Source: Petrosia ficiformis | Taxonomy: Eukaryota > Porifera > Demospongiae > Haplosclerida > Petrosiidae | Length of the DNA stretch: 64,000 nucleotides | Direction of reading: 5' to 3' | Assembly: GCA_947044365.1 (NCBI GenBank) | Contig: OX345636.1 | Location: forward strand, 14,420,615 to 14,484,614 | Part shown: piece by piece, positions 31,505-42,946 of the stretch | Layout: each line of letters begins with the position of its first letter | How positions within the stretch are numbered: the first letter of the stretch is position 1 | Translations under genes and position numbers: made by a program | Notes under the pieces: model-generated | Database searches by the model: none | What the model saw: the letters and a program-made list of their open reading frames with translations, nothing else | Told to the model about the DNA's origin: nothing

Positions 31505-31757
31505 AACATTTTAAAAAATGAAGGAGTATGTAGGGATATCAAAACCGAAAAAGCACAGGAACAAGATTGGGATGGTATCTTAGCAACAAAATTAAACTAA
31601 TCACTTCCACATAACAACCCTACATAAGTATGTATATAATATATAGCTAGAGCAAAAGTAAAATACAACGAAACAATACTTATGTAGGGTTGTTATGTGG
31701 AAGTAATTAGTTTAATTTTCAATTTGTTACTAAGATATCATCCCAATCTTGTTCCTA
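31505..31757. repeat. Foldback repeat, second copy
   Basis: The left arm AAGATTGGGATGGTATCTTAG...CACTTCCACATAACAACCCTACATAAGTA and the inverted right arm TACTTATGTAGGGTTGTTATGTGGAAGT...ATCATCCCAATCTTGTTCC are better preserved than the copy at 4724-4945. Confidence 0.65.
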
Positions 31758-31875
31758 GTCTCGCAAGTCAGACTCTCGTATGCTACGCCGGAAGAGAGTC
31801 TGGTCAAACTAGCATAACTGACTTAAGACGCTTGTCCAGGATAACTCTTTCAGTTTTGCAACAGACACATTCGAA
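31758..31875. repeat. Left end of a TAGTCT-terminus element
   Basis: TAGTCTCGCAAGTCAGACTCTC...GGAAGAGAGTCTGGTCAAACT matches the left end of the element at 58721-59293. It follows directly on the right arm of the foldback repeat. No matching right end is visible nearby. Confidence 0.45.
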
Positions 31876-32430
31876 ATTATTATAACCACACCCACCTTGA
31901 TCAAGCCTATAATGTGGCTCAGCATCACAAATGCAACTGAATGCAGCTTCTTTGCAACTTTTTGGACCTCCTGGAGCAATCTAACACTCACCTCAACCTT
32001 GCTTACCAATTACTGCAAGCACAGCATCCACTCAAGTCTGCAAGCGAACGGTATTTTTCACTTATTCTCCCAACATCCCTTTCTCTCTCACTAGAACTAG
32101 CTAGAAGGCAAGTCTATACATCACACATACATCAACATCCCATTCTAATCTCCTTTTACTTTTTTTTTTTAAGTACCCTAAGCTAACTTCAAAGTAACAT
32201 CAAAGGGCGGACACTTGAATCAAAGCACCGCCCGACCACATCCAAGAAATCGTGGTCGTTTTTGACAATAGAATGCCAATGTGCACCCACCACATTGGCA
32301 ATCTACAGTAATTTGGGGTGTGGTACATCCAAGATCCCGTGAACTACAGTTTAAATTCAGTATTCTATTAAGTTGGACACACTTCCTCTCTGATCGGAAG
32401 TTGTAAAATTACAACCGAAAGGAATAATTG
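31876..32430. repeat. Dispersed repeat, copy 1 (second copy at 47055-47500)
   Basis: CACACCCACCTTGATC...GTACCCTAAGCTAACTTCAAAG...GGCGGACACTTGAATCAAAGCACCG and the GGAAGTTGTAAAATTACAACC end are shared, in the same orientation, with 47055-47500. Non-coding in both copies. Confidence 0.65.
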
Positions 32431-32445
32431 TGACGTCCCGCTTAA

Positions 32446-32685
32446 ACATGGCCGCTAGTTTTGGTTGTTGTTTGGGTCAATAGAAAGAAACTTCATGGTT
32501 CAAGCTCTGAAAATATAAAGAAAGTATTAGCAAAATTAACCAGTGAAGACTCAGAAAGTTATTTGGATGTAAGAGATCCGAATGCCTTTATTTGCTACCA
32601 ATGTGAAACTGAATTGAATAATGTACAAAAACTGGAAGAAAAAATCAATGTACTTACAGCTGACATCAAAGACAAGTTATCTTAG
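32446..32685 (+). CDS. Small zinc-ribbon-like ORF (element-associated fragment)
   Basis: Opens near a methionine at 32449 or 32461. It encodes NRKKLHGSSSENIKKVLAKL, then PNAFICYQCETELNNVQKLE and a short helical tail. The spacing of basic N-terminus, ...CYQC..ELNN..KLE... resembles the ZAD/zinc-ribbon-like N-terminal domains of sponge proteins linked to mobile elements. Only one C-x2-C pair is inside this exon. Sequence downstream (32700-32880) may be further exon, ending near an ACAAGTAAG donor. Not identified with certainty; could be a fragment. Confidence 0.3.
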   Translation, partial: TWPLVLVVVWVNRKKLHGSSSENIKKVLAKLTSEDSESYLDVRDPNAFICYQCETELNNVQKLEEKINVLTADIKDKLS

Positions 32686-32689
32686 TGTA

Positions 32690-33766
32690 CTAAGTGTAAT
32701 GTATACCAACATCAACTTGTAAAAGGCCAAGATGCAGTTCTGATCTAGCTAGATCCAACCTTTCAAAACATACACGCTTTGAGCTTGATGATATCACTAT
32801 TCAAGGACAGCAATCTTCAAACCAGTCTACTCTAGGTAGCAAAAATATCCAAGACCAATCACCAGATGTACAAGTAAGTTGAATATTTTGTTACTCATGA
32901 AATTAATTCCACAATCACCAAAAGAAAAGGCTTTACTCTGTTTCATTGCCTATTAATTACTGAAATCTAGACATCAGAGAATGGGATTAGTGCAGCATAG
33001 TTATGCTGTATGGAAGTGGTTCAAACAAGCAGGTGTGATTATTATAGCTAACATGAAATGTAAAATTTGTAATATTGCGATTTTATTTCCATGGCAGTTT
33101 TTTCACAATTTACAACCTTTGAATGTATGTATGTCCTACAAAGGGACAATAAACATAGTTGAGAAGATAAGTGAGGATCATGATAAGGATGTTGAATTTG
33201 GGCTGATGAGATGGAAAAAAAATTGAAGAGCAAAGGGTAAGAGAGAGAGTTGACATCATTACGTGTATAATTATTATCAGGGTTTGCTTAATAAATACAT
33301 GATGATTATAAAAATTTTACTTGGATCTACCTATACATTACATCCAAGTATTAATTTTTATAATCATGATCAACTGATTATTATGAATAATCATATAGTG
33401 TATGCTTATTATCATTATTATTTTGTTTTTCTTTTATATAGCACCATTTGTTCATTGAAATATTTCAAAGCCAAGCAAAAAATGTTACTAAACATATTAT
33501 ACCAAGCAAGTACTCCAACCAAAAGTTTCAAAATCAAATAAGCTTCTTTGACTGGTGACAGTATTTAATAGTGACGGAAGGTAAGGATCTTTTGGTAAAG
33601 AAGCTAAAGATCTTCACTAGTATATATATATGTTCCAATTATCCCTAACTGGAGTTCCTTTTAATGGTGCATTATACGATTTAATTGTATGTTTCCCCAT
33701 TGTTCACTGTATCTCAACTGTGGTGGCAGTATTTAATAGTGACAGAAGGTAAGATCTTTGGTAATG
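32690..33766. other. No gene recognised; short direct repeats
   Basis: CAGTATTTAATAGTGACGGA-AGGTAAGGATCTTT at about 33558-33596 recurs at about 33727-33765 with small differences. AGCTAAAGATCTTC near 33603 recurs near 34160 and, weaker, 37233. Otherwise AT-rich. Confidence 0.5.
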
Positions 33767-34155
33767 CACTGCAAAAATAAAATTGTTAAAATAACAATAG
33801 TACAGTTGCAAGGAATAATTTAAATTGTAATTTAATTGGTCATATAGGTTGTTATGAATATACTGTAATTATAATCGAATAATTGTAATCTCAATATCCT
33901 TATGCTGTCTATTAGATGTAACAATTTAATTGAGTCATTTTAGGTTTCCAAACCTTCTTTGTGCATCTAATGTGAGATATTAGGCATGATAATTGATTAT
34001 AATAGGTACATATATCTTTTATGTATTTTAATATAATTAGACCAAAATAGCTATGGTGTTAGATGTAAGTATACTGAACAACTAACTAATTGTTAAATCC
34101 TTGCAACTGTACTAACCAATATATTTGTTATTTTGACAATTCTATTTTTACAGTG
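33767..34155. mobile_element. MITE copy B, CACTG ends
   Basis: Begins CACTGCAAAAATAAAATTGT and ends GACAATTCTATTTTTACAGTG, with terminal inverted repeats of about 50 bp. Flanked by TG (33765-33766) and TG (34156-34157), a possible 2-bp target duplication. No ORF. Confidence 0.7.
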
Positions 34156-34275
34156 TGAAGCTAAGGATCTTCTTAGTTTCTATATTCCAATCATCCATAA
34201 TGTGAATTTGGTACATGATACTCAGTACTTGCATTTAATTGAAGTATAATCAGGATTCTGAGTACCTGAGTTATA

Positions 34276-35690
34276 TCATTTGGGTGGTTGTTTTGGTCTT
34301 GGTAAAACAGGTTGTTTTACAAACTCATACATCGGTGATTCATCCTCACACGATTTCCAGAATAAATTGAAAGCATCTTCTGAACATCGTCGCTCTAGAT
34401 ATAGTTTCGCTGCCTTGGCAGCTGTTAGAGCCTCTTGAGCATTCATCCCACTGATTTGAAGTGTTATTGACAACTGCTCAGTGGCACTGAATACAACTTC
34501 AGGCCAACATAAGTTGCAAATGTCTCCAATTTGGCTGCAAACCTAGAGGCCTTCACACCACTGTCATCATGTCTTTCTTCAGCTATTTGTTCCAATTCTT
34601 GACATATGGTATCATAATTCTTTATAACGGTGTCAATGGCATGTGTTCGTACTGTCCCATCGAGTCAAACATAATATCTTTAAACCAGGGGCCTGTGGAT
34701 TTACTGTATCTCTAATCTCAAGAAACAGGCCTAACCTTTTAGAGGATGAATGAATGAGATTTGATAAGTCAGCAACAAGATAAAGAGCATCTCTTACAAT
34801 GTGACATTGTGAGCCACACTCTTGAAGGCACAGATTAAGACAATAGGCCATGCAATGAATGTAATGTGCTTTAGGCTCTAATTGCTGAATGCGAGTATAT
34901 AGCAACTCCAGAGAATCTACCAGACATGTTCGATGCTCCATCGTATGCTTGCCCTCTGCACTGTCCAAGCTGCAGGTCACAACGAAGAGGTACATCTCTG
35001 ATTGCTTGAGATACAGTCAAAGCATCTGTTTGAGTTACCTCCACTTAGACCTATAAGATCCTCATGAACATCATACCTTTTATCAACCCAACGAAGCGAA
35101 ATGGTTAGTTGCTCTTTTCCACTGGTGTTATGAGTTTCGTCAGCTATCATTGAGTACCATTCCATTTCCTTTATCTCACTTAACAAGTTACGGACCATTA
35201 CATGAGGCATCATCTCAATTAATTCATTATTGATGTCATGAGAGAGATACTTACCATCTTTTAACCAGCTCCTTAACATCCTCTGATCAACATGTCAGAA
35301 GTTGATGGAAATTACCCTCCTCATCATGATGACCTCTAATTGCCAATCCCTGTCTTAAGAGAAATTTCATTGATGATAGTTGTTTAAACAGCATCTCTCT
35401 CCGAAAATTTTGAACTTTCTGCATCTGGCTCTGGAGTTGTACAGCTATAGAGCATTTCTCTGCAGCAGCTGCACAATTTAATACAGATTCATGATGAGCA
35501 TGAGCACTTTCATGATTGCGAAATCTCGCTTGGCATGCTTCCAATTGTCATAACCCTTTGTTATGAAAGCCAGATCGAACTTCGTACTGAAAGTAACATA
35601 ATTTATAGTAACAAAACACGTTTCCCCTACTTTCACAAAAGGACAGCCACGAATGGTCAGTAACCAACTACTACTACACACAGTGCGGTT
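34276..35690 (-). pseudogene. hAT-like transposase (DUF4371 / TTF-type zinc finger), broken
   Basis: Minus-strand fragments in order. 35681-35478: TTF-type zinc finger, GCPFVKVGE...FITKGYDNWKHAKRDF. 35544-35287: FRNHESAHAHHES, then FLLRQGLAIRGHHDEEGNF. 35279-34977: DUF4371 core, IADETHNTSGKEQLTISLRW with HEDLIGL. 34995-34633: HYIHCMAYCLNLCLQEC and LCLTRWDSTN. 34473-34276: C-terminal segment. This is the domain order of hAT-like proteins annotated as ZNF862/ZMYM-like or '52 kDa repressor'-like. Frame changes near 35280, 34990 and 34630 make it a pseudogene. Upstream to about 35990 an acidic N-terminus may continue. Confidence 0.75.
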
Positions 35691-36448
35691 TTGATTACCT
35701 TGCTTTCTTGTGGCAGTTCTACTGATTGACTTTGTGGTTTGGTTGACTGACTTGATTCATAATACAGCAGTTTGAATTACACATATCTGATTGCAAAGTT
35801 GTCAACTCAATGGTACTAGTAGTACTGGCACTGCTGCTTCCATATGCATCTAATGGTAAGTCTGGATCATCTGTGTCACTGTCATAATTATTAGAATTTT
35901 CAGTTTCGCTTCCACTCGAGTCTTCTCCGATTTCTCGTTTGTTATCCTTATTCTCATCATCAATCTCGACTCACTATCGACGATGATTGCATATACTTGG
36001 TTTCATCACTTTCATGGTATTTGATGTGACTGATTTTGGTAAGTGTGCCTAAAATTTTGCTAATTGATTTTTTTTTTTTTGGGTTTATGATTGGTTGGGC
36101 TTAGCCTAGGTCCTTGAAACATTGGTGGTGCTTAAGCCCATCAGCCCCACCCGTTTTGCCACCCTTGGTTACTTAGATGGATTGTTATGACATTTTGTGA
36201 TGCAGTATTAAAAGCAAATAAGCTTTATTCATCATGAAATGGTATGATAGCCCAACAGGTAACTGAAACATGTTGATTAGAACACTTGTGAACATTCTTT
36301 CTGGTACAACAAAATCTTCAAAAATGGATGTACTTAATAGGAAACATATAATATGGATGGCTGGATCCAGATGAGAAAACAGATGGAGAGATGGATGAAC
36401 AAATGATTCAGTAGTGTTCACACACTTATATATAATGGATAGATTCTT
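35691..36448. other. Possible 5' part of the hAT-like element; otherwise nothing
   Basis: 35770-35990 is rich in serine/aspartate codons on the minus strand and could be the decayed N-terminus of the hAT protein. No motif is recognisable. 36000-36448 is unassigned. Confidence 0.3.
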
Positions 36449-37340
36449 AACCCTTAGAGCACTGATGTCACATATATGTGACATTTCACCCCTACGTGGT
36501 TCGCCGTCTGTTCCTGGCTACACGAAGCTGTCCAAATGCTTGTAATTGGCGTCAAGCACAAGCTGATGAACGTGGCTAAAAAAGTTGATGTTTTTTCGGC
36601 CGCCCTTTGGCCTAAATAACGACTATGGGGGGAATTTTAAAGGGGGGTGTCCCCCCGTTAATGTTGGGTTCGAAGGGGGCACAGCCCCCTCGCTGCCGAC
36701 GAATTTAACATTTTTTGACCCCGCCCACGCCTTCTGGTGGGTAGCTGAGGCATTTTCCTTGCTGTGAAACCTGAAATCGTGGGTGTAGCTGGTGCCAACA
36801 TGCAGTGGGGTCATTTTGTTAGCCCCAGTTCCAGTCAAAAGAGGGAGAGCACTGCATTTGATTTGATCCTACGATGTGCTTGGGGACTTTCGAGTCCCAG
36901 TAAGCAAGTTGGTGGAAGTAGTACTCCATGTCGGAAAAGGAGCCAAGTTTGGGGTAGAGAAAGTGAACGGTGGCCAAATTATATGCAATAGAGTCGCCAG
37001 TGTTGCAAATGGGAAAAATTTTGAAAAACAGGCTCAGTGCTCTAAGATTAAAAATGGTATCATTATACAAATGGTGTATGTCTACACATACATCATAAAT
37101 GTATTCCCATCAATCATAGTATTCTTATATAGGTATTTGAGAAGTGACGATAATCCATTCAAAATCACACCACAATCAAAGTGGGTAAAATTATTGACTA
37201 ACGTTATGGTAGATCATTCTCAATAATTTCATAGTGAAGCTAAGGATGTTTACTCATTTCTATAGTGCATACATCCTTAACTTGATATTATTTTAAATTT
37301 AAAGGTACACCAGTCAATAATTGTTTTTATATAATTATAA
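36449..37340. other. Possible transposon end and GC-rich unassigned stretch
   Basis: TTAACCCTTAGAGCACTG at about 36449, followed by the perfect palindrome TGTCACATATATGTGACA (36467-36484), resembles a piggyBac-type end. A GC-rich block (36600-36760) with GGGGTGTCCCCCC and GGGGGCACAGCCCCC follows. The open frames here are short and lack family motifs. No opposing end was found. Confidence 0.3.
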
Positions 37341-37350
37341 TAAACAAACG

Positions 37351-37380
37351 TTTCGGTAGTTATACAACTACCTTCATCAG
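37351..37380 (-). ncRNA. Hammerhead ribozyme core of the Penelope-like element
   Basis: Reading the minus strand: CTGATGA, then a 7-bp stem GGTAGTT / AACTACC closed by a GTAT-like loop, then GAAAC. This is the conserved CUGAUGA - stem II - GAAA core of hammerhead ribozymes. It lies just 3' of the Penelope-like coding fragment, and PLE terminal repeats are known to carry hammerhead motifs. I could not draw convincing stems I and III or place the cleavage site, so this copy may be inactive. Confidence 0.55.
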
Positions 37381-37429
37381 TGGTATAATAATAATTACAA
37401 AAAAACATTCTACTATTTATACTACATTA

Positions 37430-38226
37430 GACTGTACAAGATACTAAATAAGGAGTATGCATGATGTTGTCACATGCACTGTTCTGTGTCACACGCATTT
37501 GGTTGTGTGTCAAACTTGTGACTAGACAGAAATCAGGCAGTAGTCCTTTTTCCCTATTCAGAGCATCTTCCTCTTTGTGTACGTGCCAAGACTCCATTGT
37601 ACATCGAGGATGTGTGAAAGCATGTCGATCGATTACTGTGGTGTTGTCCCAATAAATTCTGTGGTTGGTAGAGATTACATGCTCAGCTAAGGCACTATTG
37701 TTTACATCAAATATGCAGACAGCTCATTGATGTTCCTTCACACGTTGTGCAAGGGTTTTTCCTGTCTGCCCAATGTACAACTTGGAACAATCAGAACAAG
37801 GAATCCTGTAAACAACTCCTGCTTGTTGGTGAGTTGGGACAAGGTCTTTAGGGTGACACAAGATTTGTCCGAGAGTCCTGATCGGTCTGAAAAAAGTCCA
37901 GATGTTTAAGGGATCTAGTATCCTTCGGATACCTTCTGATAGTCCTTTCAGGTATGGGAGAGTGAGGGTAGTAAGCCCTTTTGTTTCTGGTGGTGAAGTT
38001 GGACGTGGTCTTGGGAGAGTGAATAAATCTCTCGTGGATAACCATTATCCTGAAGTGCTTTGAATACATGGAGCTCTTCGATAGATTTTAATGATGGACA
38101 GGAGGACAATGATTCACTTCTAGAAAACAGTGTACGGACAACAGATTGCTTGTGTGACTGTGGATGGTGTGAGTTAAAGTGAAAGTACCAATCCATGTGA
38201 GTTGATTTCCTGTAAACAGAGGTCAA
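37430..38226 (-). pseudogene. Penelope-like element: RT C-terminus and GIY-YIG endonuclease
   Basis: 5'-truncated minus-strand fragment. It opens with SVYRKSTHMDWYFHFNSHHP, then VVRTLFSRSE and ALQDNGYPREIYS, the conserved tail of Penelope-like reverse transcriptases. After a shifted linker it reaches the GIY-YIG nuclease: AGVVYRIPCSDCSKLYIGQT, TLAQRVKEHQ, then an in-frame TGA where an arginine is usual, then ALAEHVIS and CLVTSLT. GIY-YIG nucleases cut target DNA for PLE integration. The CC-x-C zinc-like pair CSDC within the GIY-YIG start is typical of animal PLEs. Frameshifts and the TGA show decay. A hammerhead core lies directly 3'. Confidence 0.75.
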
Positions 38227-39260
38227 TATGGAATCATTTAATTGGATGTATAATGTATCTACAGTAATACTACAGATTCGAGTAAAGCATGTATAATACC
38301 CTCGTTTTTTTTTCTTTTTTCACCTCTCCGTTTTCAGTCATTTTAACACGACTAATTAATTGCCACACCCCTAACAAATTATTAAAAATTTCGCCAGGAG
38401 CGTTGCGACCCCTCATAGGAAAGCCCTCCTTAGGATAGTTATTGCTGATGAAGTTAGAAAAGATAGGATAATGATTGAACGAACCTCTGTTAGAAGTCTT
38501 CAATTAAAAGTTTGGTTTGTGAGAGAATAATTTTTTTTTTAAATATGGAGGAAATAAGGAGACACCATTGATGACAACAGAGAGAGCTACAAAGTCTAAT
38601 GAGGGTTCATTGGAGTACGAAAGAGAAGGCAAATGACAGAGGGAAAAATATACAACATTATGAATGTCATATAGATAGCATATTATTATATAGAATTCAT
38701 TAGTTAATTTTGCTAATAACAAAATGTGGTAAGGCTTAGGCCAAACAAAATAAACTTCTTTATTTGAAGAAATTTTTTTAATAAAGTAATTATTGAGATG
38801 TTGATAAACTTGATAGTTCATTGGCCAAATCTTGCAATAAACACATCACTTGATCACGGAATTCTTCTTCCTCATCTTTTGTAATAGGTTCCTTATTTTT
38901 TTGTAACAATAGCTTCCTCATCTATTTAGACTTTTGATAATTAGCTCTTTTAGCCGTCATCAAAAATATCAAAGAAGGACAGTCGGCAAATTTAAAACCA
39001 AATACCGCATTTCGCAAAATATTTTGACCGCCAAATTTTCCGGCTATACGGTATCTCATATTTTAGCCTTAGTGTCTTTTTAATCAACGAAGCATTTTTA
39101 TATCACTTTCTCAATCATCTTGTCCTAGTACTTGTATAACATTTAAGTCAAGTGGATATTCAATTGACCTTGGTTATGGTCTTCAGCTTGCTATCATCCT
39201 TGTCATTATGATAGTCACACCATCTTATTAAAAATCTTCGATTATAATTATTATAGCAAA
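38227..39260. other. Spacer with MITE end
   Basis: 39001-39054 carries the inverted end ...CCGCCAAATTTTCCGGCTATACGGTAT, the same terminus as at 29872. The minus-strand open frames at 38270-38503 and 38504-38821 have no recognisable domain. The region before 39260 should hold the promoter of the gene starting at 39261. Confidence 0.35.
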
Positions 39261-39443
39261 ATGAAGACTATTTACAAAGTTGTACTGGGACTTTTTCTCT
39301 GCTTTGCTATTGGAATAACAGGTACTGTATATTACTACTATATATATGTAATCATAGTATAATTATCATAATGTATGTACACACGGCTTTGTAGATAGTG
39401 TGTAAGATGGTGTCATTATGTATATATAATATAGAGCTACCTT

Positions 39444-39506
39444 TCTGAAGATCTGTAAGCTATAACATTTTTATATATAAAAATATTATAGCTTACAGAT
39501 CTTCAG
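39444..39506. repeat. Perfect hairpin in intron 1
   Basis: CTGAAGATCTGTAAGCTATAA and its inverse TATAGCTTACAGATCTTCAG flank an AT-only loop. Probably a very short foldback element. Confidence 0.7.
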
Positions 39507-40418
39507 TTATGTTGACAATTACAATCATTTGATATTTGTAATTGTATTACTTAATTACTAGAGAGTATTTCAGAGAAGCTTATATCATAGTTCTATAGCA
39601 AATAAAACGTGTCTTATATACGGTCAGAAATATGTTCCTAATTAAAAGTAATAATGTGGTGACATATACTCTTTGTGGTTTAGTAACCACATATTGCATG
39701 ATATCCTGGTTTCATTCCACAGACAGCCACAAACATTATCTTCTGAATGTGAACATTTTACTATTTTTTTGGAGGAAAGACAAATTGTATTTTCTATAGA
39801 ATCATGATATTTGCTTGTTTGAGATGCTCTCATTACACATATTTAAGTGAACAGAATATATATATTATATGCAATTTGCATGGTTATTACACAGTGCAGT
39901 ATGCTGTGCAAAGGGTTTATGATTGGTTCTGTTAATTATTATTATTCAATAGATATAAAATATCAGGAGTTCACTTTCACTATAATTATACATAATATTA
40001 TGACAGTGAATTCTATATCAGATTTTATAGACATATTAGCGTAGGACAACCTAATCAGTTTTATATTCACACTTTCAAGACAACTCCAGTAAATTTCAAT
40101 GTCACTTCATTAGACGGAGTGTTCAGCTACATTGGCACTTGCACTCGTCTTAATTCAGCTATATATGATATCCCAGTAGGCTATGAAGTTAGAGGTTATG
40201 ATTACAGTTGGAGGAGGAAAGGTCTAAGAATCTCATCACTTGAAACAGAGCCTATCTCTGTTATACACAGGAGTCATGTGCAAATTGCAGGGGATTATAT
40301 GGCTTACCTTGCCCATCCATGCCATAAACAACCAACCAGTGAATGTGTTTATTATGCTGTATCTTCCTTGGGCTCTGATGATCTAAGAAGTTAGTTTCTT
40401 ATTGTTGGTTGTCGTGAT

Positions 40419-40592
40419 AACACTAGTGTTACTATTATCCCAACAGGCAACATTACTCTCCCAATAGATTACAGGCAGTACTAGTGTTACTATTATCCCA
40501 ACAGGCAACATTACTCTCCCAATAGATTACAGGCAGCACTAGTATTACTATTATCCCAACAGGGGACATTACTCTCCCAATAGATGCTCAAG
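40419..40592 (+). repeat. Three tandem 58-bp units in the IgGFc-binding-like exon
   Basis: CTAGTGTTACTATTATCCCA...GATTACAGGCAG(T/C)A repeats three times; the third unit diverges at its 3' end into the normal coding continuation (GATGCTCAAGAC). 58 is not a multiple of three, so the expansion breaks the frame. Confidence 0.8.
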
Positions 40593-41559
40593 ACATGGCT
40601 AGTAGTACAATAACACTCACTGCAGGACAAAATCATAGTCTTGTTCTTCATTCCACACAAACTCTTTCGATTTTAGCTTTAACTGACAATTCACTGTAGT
40701 ACCTTCTGAACTTATTAGTGGTGATACTATTATCACTCAAGTCATTGTGTGGGGAAAGCAGATTCTTTTGTCGCCACACTCTGGTAAAGGTGGACAGTTC
40801 TACAGAATAATTGGTAGCATGGACAACACACATGCAGTTATTGTTGGAAAATGTGGATCTGATGCTATTGTCAATGACACACTATATGCTGACCAGAGGT
40901 TAGAGGTCCTTACCAACGCCACCATACTGCATGCAGTGTAGTATCCAGTAATCCTATATATGTGGCACAGTTGTGAGTAAATAATGGCTATAATGAAGGT
41001 AACCTTAAGCTTGGAGATCCATCTATTAATACAGTGGTTTCATTGGAACAATACATAAACTCCATACAGTACATAACATTGACTGCATCTTTTCATTATG
41101 ACAGTATAGGAATGCCTAATGATGAGTATTATAATGGCATACCAATATTTGATGAGTATTATGATGGCACACTAATATTTGATGGAAGTCTACTAACAAT
41201 TTTAGAATAGAATACTATCTACTATTCAGATGGTTCTATTGCTGTTAATAGTTACACTTCATTATCCACAGGAGCCATGCTATAACACATCCTAATGAAC
41301 AAGGAAAGCTCTTTGTATCAGTCTATGGCTGGTCATCCTTTAGAGGCTTCTGTTATGCTGGTGGAATGTCTTTCAACCTACTTGTATCAACCTATAAGGC
41401 AACTATAATTATAATTATGTCTTTTAATTATTATAGTAAGTACGAAGTATTTGTTATGGCATTATCATGCATATAGCACCAGAACACTATTTTTTTGCAA
41501 CTGTATTTACCAATTACTAATGAAAGAGTTTCTTTGCATGTATGAATGTCTGTATGTAT

Positions 41560-41590
41560 ATATAATTATATATTATGTATATATAATATA

Positions 41591-41625
<35 letters not shown>

Positions 41626-41735
41626 ATATATATATATTATATATATATATATATGTAATATATATTATATGTATAATTATATATAAATTATAATTATATA
41701 TTATATATACATATAATTATATAGCTACCTTCAAA
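41560..41735. repeat. TA/TATATAAT microsatellite
   Basis: Almost pure (TA)n with interspersed TATAATTATA units; no coding potential. Confidence 0.9.
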
Positions 41736-41979
41736 GCTTCTTTGATAAGTTCACTGTTTGGTTTGTGGCTTCATTAAGGTGTATAAACATGACTTTGAAG
41801 TGATTAAATATATTAGTTATGACATGCCCATTTGTGCAATATCAGGCTTATAATCACCTCCCCCTCCAGCTCTGATTATAAACCTGATAGCACACATGAC
41901 ATGACATAACCTATATTTATATGTAATTATAATTATAAATTATTAAAAATAATTTATGTATTTATGTATGTATACAACT

Positions 41980-42110
41980 ATACATATATATAGCGTATAT
42001 ATAGCATATATATAGCATATGTATATACATACATACACATGTACATACATAATATACATACATACATACAACATACATACATACGTACCTAACATATATA
42101 TACATACTTA
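41980..42110. repeat. TATATAGCA and CATACATA short tandem repeats
   Basis: Four TATATATAGCATA-type units are followed by repeated ACATACATAC. Non-coding. Confidence 0.8.
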
Positions 42111-42516
42111 CACAGATGTTCCTTAACTATGTATGTGCAACACATGTGACACAAACATATAAATACCCATTAAACCCCATGCAAACCAATCAGACCATAA
42201 GAAGCATATGAAAAGGAGAAGTACAGAGAAGGATAATTTTTTTAATAACAAGTAATATATAAGGGTCACATAAAAGATTACAATATTCACTTTTATAATT
42301 ATTAAAACATACATACACAACTATTTAGTAATCAAACATTCAATTACTATCTTGATTGCTGGCCTTGAGAACCAGGTGTTGTTGATGTGATAAATAAAGA
42401 ACAAATAATAGTGTGAAAATGATATTTAACAATAATCTTTAATTATAACATTCAAAACACAAAAAATATTCTATTCAGACATCTCAAATAGATTTCTCCT
42501 TTTAAAGGCTTCAATA

Positions 42517-42946
42517 CACTGCAAAAAAAATTGTTAAAATAACTATTTTATTGGTTAATACAGTTGCAAGGATTTAACAATTAGTTGGCTATTCAGATTG
42601 TTATTGATTCACACACTCTTAATGCCATAGCTACTTTGTACTAATTATAATCAATCAGTATAATTTTGGGTGCTGTACATGTCTACTCATATTTCATACC
42701 AAGATAATGTACCACTTAAAGTAATTGTATTTGGTAGTGTTTGGCCAACAAAAGGTTTGGAAACCTGCAAAAACATAATTTAATTTATTATAGTGTACAT
42801 TTTTATACTTGGTGCACATAATGTCTTAGTAACATCATGCATGTAGCCAAAAACAACCTGTATGACAAACTAGATTGATCTTTATGCTTTTTTGCAACTG
42901 TACTAACCAATAAATTGGTTATTTCAACAATTTAATTTTTGCAGTG
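42517..42946. mobile_element. MITE copy C, CACTG ends (best preserved)
   Basis: Starts CACTGC, eight A, TTGTTAAAATAAC and ends AACAATTTAATTTTTGCAGTG, with inverted termini of about 50 bp. Flanked by TA (42515-42516) and TA (42947-42948). No ORF. A further left end, CACTGCAAAAACATAATATT, begins at 43112 without a recognisable partner. Confidence 0.75.

Noticed and set aside
40419..40592. Direct repeats of constant length, CRISPR-like at first glance
   Set aside because: Units are contiguous without spacers, encode part of a protein domain, and the context is eukaryotic.
41451..41693. 80-codon ORF of tyrosine and isoleucine
   Set aside because: Product of the TA microsatellite.
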